The notes beneath the pieces were generated by a model that was not told the origin of the DNA, made no database searches, and saw only the letters and a program-made list of their open reading frames with translations. Positions 26,794 to 39,694 of a DNA stretch of 64,000 nucleotides are shown here, in pieces (positions within the stretch are counted from its first letter, which is position 1; the number at the start of each line of letters is the position of its first letter). Position numbers and translations under genes: made by a program. The stretch is from assembly GCA_964057225.1 (NCBI GenBank), contig OZ059899.1:7068001-7132000 (forward strand). The letters are read 5' to 3'. Source of the DNA: Auanema rhodensis. Lineage: Eukaryota > Nematoda > Chromadorea > Rhabditida > Rhabditidae.

Positions 26794-28970
26794 TAGCGAG
26801 GTTGGACAGTGAGGAGAAGAAGAATGGAGAAGGAGAAAATTGGAAGGAAGTCAAATAATCGTGACGAACGATTAGATTTTAGCCATTCTCTCAATAATAT
26901 CAATAAAATATTTAATTCTATATGATATACTAGAAGAAATTATTTAAAATATATAAATTCTTCTTTTGAATTAAAGTTTCAATTATATATTTCAAAATCA
27001 TTTATTTTCTTTAATGTTCTGTTTTTTTTAAATATATATATTCTTCTTCTTTTTTTACTTTTAACCACCACCTGCTTATTTCACTTAACATACAAACAAA
27101 AGTTTTTAAACTTTCAACAGGAAAACTCAATTTTAGCCCAATTTTTACTGTAATTTCTAGTATTAAAACAAATAAATATTTGATTTTAATGAATTCTAAA
27201 AATATTTTTTTTTTAAATTTTAATAAACTACTTTCTAACTTTTTATTAAAATATTCTAATAATTTACTTTATATAATATATAATCATCTGTATGTTCTTC
27301 CTACACTTTCACAACTACAACGTGTTCTTCTTCATCTCCTTCTTCTTCAATGTTTCAATCTTATTTCCGTTTGTTATGTAGTTCTTTACTGGAGAAGAGT
27401 AGCCAATGACGTTGACGGCATTTCAATGACTCAATCGACGGTATGTCTCTATTATGTCATTCAATGTCTATCTGACCGTCAGGATTCTCCGAATTTTATT
27501 TACTTTCTCAGCTGATTTTCAGTTCTTTCCACCTGGGGCTGCTTTTACGCAGCTGTTGTAGCTCCTTCCTCAATCATCAATAGTAAGATGTCAACTGGGC
27601 ATAACACACATTATCTCTTTCCTTCCTCCATATATCTCTCTTTCTCTCTCTCTCTCTCTCTTTTCTTTGTTTCTCTTTATTCTATCCATATACTATGAAC
27701 TTCTTTATCTTTTTATTTTTTCATTTAATTTTGCTCTCTATTCCTTCTTATGTTATAATTATGTTTTCTCTTTTAAGCTCAATGTCTTCTACTCTCTTTA
27801 TATCTTTATCATTTTATTTTTCTTCTTTTCTTTACTTCTCTAATCTTTCAATAATATCTTCAATTATCTTCCATTTTCCTTTTTTTCTGCAAAATTAGTG
27901 AAAGTTAAATCTCTTCCCTTTTCTATTTCACCGAATAGACTCAAATTGACGGAATCATTCAAGATTGACGTGAGTCTTACAGGTGGTTAGAGAAAAGTAT
28001 GCTTATCACTTCCACATATCTTCTCACTTGATCCATTTTATGATTTTCATGCTTTCTCGTGCTTACATCTTCTTTGTCTTCTCTCACTAATCATCATTCT
28101 TAGCTATACTCAAGACGTTAAACCATCCAACTCTGGCGTTCCCAATACCCCCCTTCAGGATATTCTCAGATTACCAGCATATTCTCTTCTAATTTTACAT
28201 TTAAATTTCACTATCAGTATGTTGTTGTTGTATGAAAGAATTTACAAGCACAATATCCAATATATTTGATTTCTTAGTGTCTTCTTCACTCACATTGTTT
28301 ATAAATTGTTTTTATCAACAAAACATTTCCCTTGTAAATCATTACGATATCTTTTTTTTCTTAATATCTCATCCTATTTTATAATCTTTATATCTTTCTC
28401 ATCTTCTTTTTTCTTTTATTTTCTAATTTTTCACATTTTTTTTCTATCCATACATCTGCCTCAAGTCATTTCAGCTATACCAAGTCATTTCATGTTTACA
28501 TCATAAAAAACATTTGAAACGATTTTATGTTCGAAATCCTTCAAAATCTTTCAAAGTTCAAAAAAAAAGTTTTTTCTTTCATTCCACTTGGCTTCCAACT
28601 ATACAGGTCACTCTTTTTCAAATTCTTGTTCTTTTTTTTTCATTTTTTTCTGCGCAATCTCCATGTAATCTGAAATTCTTGAGAACTTTCAAACTTTTTT
28701 TTTTGGTTTTACCCCAATTGTTCTTATTTTTTTCAATTTCTTAGACATTTCTAACTATAATAAAAGAAAAGAAACATTTTATATATCTATGAGAGACATA
28801 TTCACATGATTTGATGTTATGTGATCTTTACGCTCATTTTGCAATTGATATTCATATAGCTTTAAGGTTTATTCTCTTCTCGTACTAGTGTTTCAACTTT
28901 TTTTTTCCTGTTTTATCTTTGAACTTTTATTTTTTGTTCTCATGTGGTCATATAATTATATTTATAATTT

Positions 28971-28981
28971 TAGGGTGTTAA
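28971..28981 (+). promoter_or_regulatory. Probable spliced-leader acceptor and short 5' UTR of the LZTS-like long isoform
   Basis: A T-rich tract ends in TTTTAG at 28973, eight bases before ATG 28982. The three bases immediately before the ATG are an in-frame TAA, which rules out an N-terminal extension. A very short UTR behind a consensus acceptor is typical of nematode trans-splicing, although a 5' UTR intron is also possible. Confidence 0.55.
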
Positions 28982-31900
28982 ATGGAAGCTATTGGCAGGA
29001 AGTTAGAATTAGGCATTTTTCGAACAAGGTTTTATAAATAAATTGAAATATAATAATTATAAATTATATATGTATGTTTTAGTAAACCAATAACAGAATG
29101 TAAAGATGATAAATTAAAAAAGGATAAGAAAAAGGCCAAAAAGAAATCTGCCGAAAATACATCTTCAGTATTAACAGAAAGGTATTTATTTTCTTTTAAA
29201 AAACCTTGTAATCAATATTTAATAAAATTTATTTAATAATTTATATATTGTATATAATGTAGTTTGAATGATGATCATTCTACATGATCTATTGATATTT
29301 AAAGATTATTTAAAAATAAGAAAATAATAAGTTTTTGTATTTTGTACAAGTTTTTAATTTATTTATTTTATAATTTATATAATAAAAATAAACTAAAGAT
29401 AATTTAAATATATAACTATATATATACAGTTATAAATTTAAATTATTAATAAAACATCAAATACTATAATAATCTTTAAATTTATATCTTCTGATGTTCC
29501 ATTATCACATTGTCATATTTACTGCTTTACTTCTTATTGTTCTTTTATTTCATTTTTTTCATAATATGACGTCAAACATGATGTGTAAATTATTTTTTTG
29601 ATTAAAAAAGATAAAAAAGAAATAAAAAATGTTTTTTATTTTACAGTTCAACATCGAAAGCTTCTGATGTTCCATTAACTCAGACGTTATTAATGAGGAA
29701 GAAACGTGAAAAGGAATGTTTTGCTAATGCAACTGTTCAAAAGGATTCCATGTATGTTTATTATTTATTTTATGAAAATAAATAAAATTTTGAAGGAAAA
29801 AAAAAACATTTTTTTCTTGAAAAATGCTCAAACAATCATTTTGAAGTTTGTCCATTTTCTATGTATATTACAACGGATATCATCTATCCGTTAGACAATT
29901 TATTTGTAGATTTAAAACCATTGCATGTTATCGTCTCATTTTTTTATTTTTAAAATTTATTTATTTATATATATACATCTATTATTTAATATTTATTTAT
30001 TATATTCTTATGTATAATTAATATTTTTCTAATTTCCTCTCAACGATTACATTGGACAATATGCTGTATCTATATATCCGGTATTCCATCTGCACTATTG
30101 GTATTAGTCATGCTAATTCAAGCTTATATGCTTTAAACGTTCGATTTTTCATAAAAGAACCATAATGATGTTTAAGATTTTATTTTATTCTCATTCTTCT
30201 TTGTATTTTTGGAAAAATCGTTCATGTATTCTTTCTCATATAAAACTCAATTGTAGTTTTCTTCCATCTGGAACTATAGAAAGATTTGAACTTTTTGAAT
30301 GAATTTCATCTAAAATCTAGTCAATAGTCGTATTGTTCAATTTCATGAGTAGATCAAAGCTTTTCAAGCTGGCTGTTGATGGTCTCTTGTCATAAAGCTT
30401 TCATAGGCATCATCTAGTTTCACTTCTTGATGATGTTTCAGATGGCATATCGTTTCAACATGTGGTTTGCATCATCTATCAGCCATCTTCATCTAATTTT
30501 AATTTTCTTTCGAGATTTTGAATGTATGAAGACCAAAAATAATATTGTGAATAACTTATAGTATTTATGATATATTTCTTATGTTTCTTCAGTACTAATT
30601 TTATTTTTTGTTAAAGAAAAAAATATTTATTAGATAGTACATGACGTCATATATACTATATGTATATATTCTTATAGTTTTAGTTTAAATAGAAATATCT
30701 TTTACAATTCTTGTTATAGAGAATTATCTTGTTGAAACTCAATTATTTGGGAATATTTTGGTACTGTAATAGCCGAATATGTCATGTCAGCTAGTTTGAT
30801 GTTTAAAATAGGTTGAATACAAGTGGTAAACTTTCTCTTCATCAACCATGCTCGCTTATTATCTCTCTATTTGGTCTGTATTTCGCTTATTCCGCTTGTG
30901 GCATTAACTATACATATAGTATAAGTATGTCTAGTTACATGTAATTTTGAACATATTGACAAGATAATTTGCATGAAGAATGCTTTTACAGCATGTTTTG
31001 AAATTTAATTCGTTATACATCTGTCTATACTTCAGTTTAGAAAGTTTTCATACATCTACCGAATGAGTCGGAATCCTTAAACGTCATTAAGTGCTCTGTT
31101 TTCTTTCATGTTACCGTCAGAAAATTTATTAAAGCCATGCAATTTCTAACAATTCTTTGTCCGAATTCAATTTATTTTTTCTTTCTCCTTTCAAGTCAAT
31201 TTACTTGCTTTAATCCACTCACACATGACACTGATTGCTTTCAGCCATCAAATGGTATATGAATTACTGAATTGAAATAAGTAATTCTTTCAATTTTTAT
31301 ATATACAGATGGTTTGAAAATGAAGAAAACCGATGTCGAGGTCAGAATAATGAAGTTCTTCCTTCATTCTTCATACTTTCTTTTTCCTCTCTCTCTATAT
31401 CTCTTCATGTTATTTAGAAAAGAACATCTCTTTCACATACACTTTGTCTCAATGTCTTTTCACTGTTCTGGTAAGCAGATTTTGAGTTAACGACGACGGC
31501 GTTACTAACAACGTTTTCGTCCTTGTAAGAAGGAAATATAACATCTGGCCATCTGATGAGCGTGAGATAGTCATGTATATACCTAGTTTTTCTAAATTAA
31601 AACTCGTTTTCTTTTATTTTGCCTTGATTTACTTGAAATTTCTGAGAAATGTTTTGGCTGGAGAAGCCATTAAATCCTTATATAGTATGATAGTTCAGCA
31701 ATTTGAAACATCTATTTTTAGAATTATAATATATATATTATCTTAGTTTACAATCTTTTTCAAGTTTTTTTTAAATTTAATGGTGGAAGTATTATGGCAA
31801 AGTTTCTAAGAAAGTTCTTCTCACTGTTAAAATTGCAACAAAATTTTTTTTTATTTGATTGATGAGGTTCGTGTCTCTATCAAAACGTTCATTAATTAAC

Positions 31901-34900
31901 ATCTTTATTATCATTTATTAAACTAAAATATATAATAATTATATATTTTTATTATTTAATTATTAGAATATTTATGTTAATTATATACAAAACTTGGATA
32001 ATTTACGCGAAATTATATAATCATTCGAGCAAGCATATAAGCGAAGAACGGTTGTTCCTATTTCTGTTCCTTCTTCCACTTCACCGTTTCTCTTTCTTTA
32101 AGTCACGGAAAGTATATATCTCTCTGTGAGTTCTCTCCCTCTCTCTTTCTTCCTCTCTCTTTCTCCCTCTCTCTTTCTCCCTCTCTCTTTCTCCCTCTCT
32201 CTCTCTACCTGTCTCTGACAAGCTTTTCTGTGTTTTTCTACGCTTTCGTGCTCCAAATTGTAAGAAGTGCTCGTTCAACGTCCTTTTCTTCTTAACAAGA
32301 AGCTTCAACAGATTAATCACTCATTCTGAACGTGGCAAGCATCTAGTCACACTTCACATCAGATTCCTTCGGAGTAATTGTGACCCACCGATTGCAGAGT
32401 GTTTGAGTGTAAAAACTCATCGAAGCCTCCACCTGTTCCTATCTAATAGTAGCAGTTTTGAGCGGATAACAGCAAAATGTTATCTGTAAAGAGAATGATG
32501 AAGAGATAAGGATGGTGATGATGGTAGCAAAAAGGGATAGATTGATGAAGAGTAGTTGCATTTAGTGATCTTCCCTTCACCTCAGGGCTTTTACCATTAC
32601 GCCAACTGAAGGTTCTCACTCATTGACACTATTGGCGACACCACGAATTTCGTATAACCTCTACTCAATCTGAGCTTTAACAACTGAAGTCGCAGCTTAT
32701 TCGGGTTGTACACCATAATACTTGAAATTTACAGAAGAAGTACTATTTCAAGTATAATTTGGCTCATATTATAATACATCTCGTATTCGTGTTGTCCTGT
32801 GGTTTGCCATCATCAACACTTCTACAGAATTAATCTGTATCCTATCGTCTCATCTTACTGACTAGTATTCTGATACTTTTCCTCAATAAGGACGACAAAC
32901 CACTAACCATCTGCTATATTCATCGTCTTGAATATTCCAATCGAAAATCTGAAATCTTTTACTGTTTAAGTACGAAGGCTTTATAGCGTGATATACGCTG
33001 ACCTCTCAGGTTCACACGTCGGTGTCTCATTAGTTGAGCCTTGACCTTGTTTGAATAAGAAACTTAAAAATTGTTTACCAGCCTGCCATTGTCATTCTAA
33101 TCAGCCGACTAAGTAGTATTCAAAATTATCGATTCTTACCTATAAGCTAATACATATATTCAATTATCATGGATAATATAGGAAAAGGTTCAAATCATCT
33201 TCATCATCATAAGACAACGACAATATTCCGGGCATTTGAGTTAACAAATTCAAATGAGAAATTGAAGTAAGTTGTTGTATATCCATCAACTTTATCTTTT
33301 TAAATTACTGTTAATCTATTCATTTTCTAGTCATTTTCTCCCTTTGTCAAAATTTTATATTTTGATTTGGTATCATTGAATTCTAACAATAAGCTTTAAC
33401 TTTTCTTTTTATTTTTATAATCTCTTTTAACAAATCAATTGACAGTATTATCCTTTCTTTATCTATAATATATCCTTCAAAATCTATTGAATATTCTCAG
33501 ATCGTTCAAGTCAGTCTTGGAGCCTTTTTTTCAATGACCAACTGTTCCTGATCCCATCTCTAACGGATCATCGTGTTCCTCATCATGCATGAGTAATTCT
33601 AAATCATTTGAATCATATTTTATTCTTCACCAATACAATTGAATGAAAGAAAAAGTATTCTAATCCATATAAGCTTTTCATTTCACTTTGAAAATTTATT
33701 TTTCCTTTCATCTATTGGTACCTTCACCCATCTGCTCCAGTTTTCTTACATTTCATACAGTTTCCGGTCACACTTAATCCGATTTTCCTCATTTTCACAA
33801 GAACTTTTGTACATTTCTGTTATTATGAAAATTCAAAAAGTAAAATAGAATTAAATGTTGATGAAAACATAACGAAAACAGTTCACAACGACCCTCCTCT
33901 TCATCTCATCTTAATCTCCGCCTTCTGTACTTCAGTTCAAATTATATTCTGAATTGAATGCTCTTTTAATCAAATAATGTATAAAGAAAAATATGAATCA
34001 ATCTTTAAGTAATTCTCTATAAGCTTATTCATCATCATCAAGCTTTGTTACGGTTTCTTGTTAGTGTTTGTTTGAATGATGGCCTAGGTATTTCGTTCGT
34101 CTAATCTCCAACATCATCTCTTCAACATCTGACCTTCTTATTACCTTTAAACACATTACCGAAGAAAGTTAAAACAAACCTCGCTATTAACAAATCATTT
34201 GTTCTTTTTCCCTTTCTTCCAATAAGTTTTTGAATGATGTTCGGACATTTATTCTAAGATATGTTTGTTTGTTGGAAAGTTACAAGCATCTGTTTGCAAT
34301 TATACCTAAAGAATATTCATTTTATCGAAGTCTTAAGTGATTTTTTCACATTTTTGTTGTTTTTCTTCCCATTTGACAAATCTATTTTAAAGATATTTTT
34401 TCTTTTATTTAAAACTTTGACGTGAACATTTGACGTGAAACTTTGTTGTAAACATGCATAAGTAGGTAAATCATTCTAATTTCAAATATGACACAGAACG
34501 GTTGTACCGGATTCTTTCAATCTTAATTGAATTCTATATTCACAAATATTTTCTTTTATATTTTCAAATTTAATTTCAAATTTCCATCAATTATTAGACT
34601 TATCTTCTAGTAAAACGATTTTTCTTTAAAATCATATAAAAGCAATAATCATACAATATAATGAATGTGTCACAAGAATAATGCAATTAGGTATTGACAC
34701 CGTTATTCTTTCTTTGAAATAGATTGAAGACATTCTATCCGCTCTATATACTTGTGAGTGCTAAAGATAATTAAGAAAAGAAAAAAAACTTTAACAACTA
34801 GCAATATGTTTGAATTTGATGAAAAAACGTTGAGAAAAAGCGACAAAAAGTAGTTTGATATCTACTAGATAGTATAGATGATATATATATAATATAATAA

Positions 34901-36987
34901 ATAATTATTCTATAATTATTATTTATTGAAATGATATTGAACTAGATAATTATATTAATATCATTTAATACTTATTGTCAATTACTTTTTTTTTATTTGT
35001 TTCTTCAATTTCTGTAAATCGTATTCATTTCTTTTAGATTGTCTTTTCATATTCTCACATCACATATCGCTACTCTCTCTCTCTCTCTCTTAGCCAAACA
35101 GCTTTCGATATTCCTTTTGTCCATCTCATGTATACATTACATATAGTATTATAGTATAAAATTATTTTCCAATCAGCTTTATTCATTTTCTTCTGTTTTT
35201 AAAACTAAATTAGCTACTTATAAATTTTTTTTGGTAAAAAAAAAATAAATATTATAGTTATATTAATTTTATTTAAATTTAAATTATTGAATATACTTTC
35301 TTTTTTTTTTTTCTAATTTTTATTCATTATAATATAAACTTTCTTCTGTTTTAAAGATATTGGGATCAACGATCTATTAACCATTCTGATTAACGCTTTT
35401 TTGACATTTTAAGAAACTTGAAAAGGAGAAAAAAAGCATCAAAGAAACATGATGAGCAAGCATTTTCTAGCTGATTGTTCATCTTACTGAATATCTTTCT
35501 CTTGTTCTTTTCACGTGTTTGTCTTCATAGATGAAGCCGATACTTGATCTATATTGACACGATATAAGCTAAGATGAAGCCGGCCAACTAACGCCTATCG
35601 CTCTCCAATCGTTTATGCAGATATGAACCCCTTTCACAGTCTAACTTTCTTAATTCACATATTTAAATGGCACACACACACGCTCTCTCTCTCTCTCTTT
35701 CTTTCTCTCTTATGGTTTTTTCTCTTTCTGCTTTAAATCTCTCTGTCTTCACCTCAATTGTCCCGTCTCTAGGGTCTTTGGTCTTTTTTTTTTTGCAGTT
35801 TCTAGTTCTCTCTCTATATTCTTATAGACATTTATCACATAAATCTGGAAAGCTTATGTGATTTGTCTTATTTCGACAACTTTCTTGACCATCCTTATGC
35901 AGTAGGCTTCGAATATTTAAAACGCTTTTTGAATCTTTTCTTTGAACTTTTCAATTTTGCATTATTTTACCTCGAAAGTTAACATATATAACATAGATGT
36001 TGCTTATTGTAATATTTGAAATATTTTATATTATATCTTATCTATACTATTATAATATAAATTATAAATTATATATATATACACACAAGATTTTCATTCT
36101 TTATATAACTACTGAACTATTATTCCTTATTTCAACACGAAAAAAATCTAATTTTAGCATAAATCTGTTTGCAAAACTTTGAATGCCTCACAACACCATG
36201 TCTTATGGTTAGAATCCAAAAAAAAGAAGGAAAAGACCAAAGACAGCTGTCATCCATTCTCATTCTTCACCTCACTTACCCACATTAAAGACACCTCTTT
36301 TGAACTAGCCGATACACAGTTTCCTTTTTTGGAAGAATCTTTCATCGTTCACACAGATGTGTATTGGCATGAATCAGATAAAATATACGAATCAACTATG
36401 TATTTTTCCTAAAGAATATCCAATTTTGCATAAATCTTGTAATATTATAATATATAAAATTATTATTATTATCATGTAATATTAATTATAAATTTGTTAT
36501 TGTTTTAGTTGTCGCGAAGCTGCTCAGAAAACGATCTCAGTTCCATATACCATTCCACAAATAGTTAAAGAATCTACAGAACTTACTGTAAGAATATCGA
36601 AACCATTGAAAAACGAATCCAAAAACGAACTAGAGGTAAGTATAAGTTTTTCAATTTTTTTCTTATTTTTGTATTCAAAAGTCAAAGTCATTCTGCTCTG
36701 TTTTTTTTTATCATTTCTTGCTAAATCTTAAAGCAATTGACGGCACTTACTTTAACTTTTTTTTTGTCGTTACTGTTCGCTAAAGTTATAAGTTGCGATT
36801 AATGCTTTTAAATTGAGAGAAGGATTAAGACTGAATATTCATCGTAAACTGGCTAGTTTATAGTGAGAATCGTCTAGTAAATGGACTATTCTTCATTTAA
36901 TATACAACTTCTGGTAGAAAATTAAAAAGCTCAACAGAAACTAAATACCAGCATATAGCTCATCATTAAATGAGAGCAAAAGATAGT

Positions 36988-37056
<69 letters not shown>

Positions 37057-39646
37057 GGGAAATGAGATATAGAAGAAATGTGCATCCAGATCAGACCAGA
37101 CTGAATCGACTTGCCAATCCTGGCAATGATCAAAATTCTCTTCTGCTTTGCAAAAGGCAAATTAGTTGTCTTAGAACCTCAATTCATCTTCTAGATTCAT
37201 TCTTCTGTCCGAATAGTGTCTTTTACCTCTTTTGTTCTTTTCAAATCATTAGTATTTATTCATCAATTATCATAGAAAAGTTTAAAAATCTTTTTTTAAA
37301 CATATACATTTCAAATTTATTCATTTTATTTCTTTTTAATAAAATATTATTTGTTTATTGATGAATTAAAACAACTTTATCTATGTGTTTACTGAAAGAA
37401 CTAAGGAATTCACTCCGCACTTCATCAATACATTTCTTGTGATTATACAGTTTTACTATTTACTTGTCATGGTTGCCAACAATCTTTTGCACGAAGAAGA
37501 GACTAAGTGAAAAAGAAATTACGGATATTGGTTCCTGAAAGAACTGGTTTTCCGGTGATTATTGTCGGCTCGTCCAATAGATTGTACTCGTGGTTGCCCG
37601 CATCTCCTTCCGTCGCTGGCTGACCGAAACAGACGCTGAACTAGTGTCAGTTCCGCATGCTTCTTCTGCGCTGTCTACGTTTCTTTAACGTTGTGCATCA
37701 TCATCACCATCCACATCAGCATCTTCATCAACAATCACATCGGCATTAGCATCATCATCTTCTTCTCCTCCTTCTTCTCTATCTCCTTCTTCTTCTACTC
37801 CAGCTTTATTCTGTTTTCCTGCGATTCTTTCTATACAAAAGGTATCTTCTCCTGAATCTTGTTTGTCTTCAACCTTTCGTTTCGTCGTCATCATCCTCCC
37901 TGTTTTTGTTATTTATTTAGACCTATAAGCTTGATAAATCATCTTTTCGAAGCCTAAGACGGTCTCGTCAGTTTCTTGGTTAGATGGTCATTTGGATACT
38001 AATAGATACTGTGCTCAAGGAAAAAAAATTTAATAAAACAATTTTTTTGTTTGAATTAACTTTGAAATAATTTTGGAATAGGTAGACTCCGTCATCTTCT
38101 GTGAAATCATTCTTTTCTTGATTTATTCACTCTTTTTGGCTGAAAATTTCTCAGTTTGTTCCAAACACCACTTATCATTCTAGCTTCCGAATTATCTCGT
38201 TATCCGGCTCCTTCTATCTCCTTTTCTTTACCTCGTTTATTTTTCTCATCAGCTAGTGTTTCCTCTTCTTCCGATCACACTATATCTCCAAGTTTTTTTC
38301 CCCTTCTTCGTCATCTAGATAACGGTTTATTCCGTTTTTCGAAGATTTGACAGCCTGTCATGATTCTCAAGTGGTTTCTGAAACGATTGCTCACGTGTTA
38401 ATTCTTCTTTATCTTGTCCTCATAACTTCTTGAACATTTCAGACAACGAACATTAACGACGATTCCACTGCCTCTCCAAGCAGTGCATACGCTCAATTAG
38501 TACGTTTCAATAAACTTATTATAACAATTTTTGTTTTTTAAAAATTCAAATTAAATGAGCCAACTTTGTCACAAAAAAACTTTCATTCATGGGATGGAAT
38601 ACAACGTATTTTCATGTTAAACTTAAAATATGAAACTTACTCTACTTATTAGTTTAAATTTAATAAAAAGATTTGAAAATATTTAATATTATTTATTTAT
38701 TTAAATTTAAAATTTTTATTATAATTAAGGTTGAACAAAAATTAGCTGAAATTGCGCAACAAGCCGAGCATTTAGCTCTCGCTATACGAAACGCCGACGA
38801 CAATAAAGACGACGACAATTCTTCTAATAAGGAGCAATTATCTGAGGTAATTTTATCGTTTGTATGTAGGACTTGTTCGAAACGAACTGGAACTTTCATT
38901 TATTTTTCATCTTTTACAAGCTTCTTCGTCTTCTTCTTCTTTATAATCTCTCAGTTTAAAGATTTATATAATCAAATTTGCACTCATCATCAGAATAAAT
39001 TTCAGACAACAACACAACTCGACATAGATTCATCTGCTCTGGATACCAGTAAAGACGATAGTACTTACGACCAAAATATTTTAAAAGTAGAGGTATGTAA
39101 AATTAAGTTTCTCTAATCATAAATATATTAAAAATATTTTATAATAAATATAATTCTATTATTGTAACATTCATTCCAAAATTTTTATTTGAAGATTGCC
39201 GCACCTGTTCTTAAAGCATCTGAAGAGCTTAGTTTACCTTCGCCCAAACAATCACGTGATAAACCAATCCAAACTAAGTAAGTTAAATATTTTATTTTAC
39301 AATATTCAACTTAAGTTTCGTTATAATTGTCTGTTATTCATTTTTCCCACGTAATTTTCTATTGCGTTCAGCAATCATGTCGTTTCGCAGTTTGTCCTCA
39401 TTTATACATTCGCTTAGTATTTTCTCTTCAAAATTTCCTTTTTATTCCTTTTAGAATAAGCGATGGTCCTAATTTTTTAAATTAAAATTATACTTTTCAT
39501 TTTATAATTTAAGTTTTTTTAACTATTCGTATATATTAAGTATTATAATTAAATTATATATGAAACACATAAAAAAAGATTTCTAATCAACAAAAATTGC
39601 TATTCTCTATTCATTTTCTATGTATTTTCTACCTCTCTACCTTTTC

Positions 39647-39694
<48 letters not shown>

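Larger units (their letters stand above)
24740..28981. other. Divergent intergenic region between the GPCR and the LZTS-like gene
   Basis: These 4.2 kb separate the start codons of two divergent genes, and I see no supportable exon. The left part is A/T-rich without clear strand bias. From about 27000 the plus strand becomes T/C-rich up to the TTTTAG acceptor ending at 28973, which suggests a transcribed leader of the LZTS-like gene. It contains a GAT repeat at 26328-26351 and a G-rich block at 26749-26793. A 119-codon open frame at 25865-26224 has no recognised homologue and overlaps an antisense frame. Confidence 0.5.

Noticed and set aside
31315-31345. Exon-like segment Trp-Phe-Glu-Asn-Glu-Glu between acceptor TATACAG and GTCAGA
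   Set aside because: It accepts phase 2 but would leave phase 1, which puts the next exon at 36509 out of frame with a stop.
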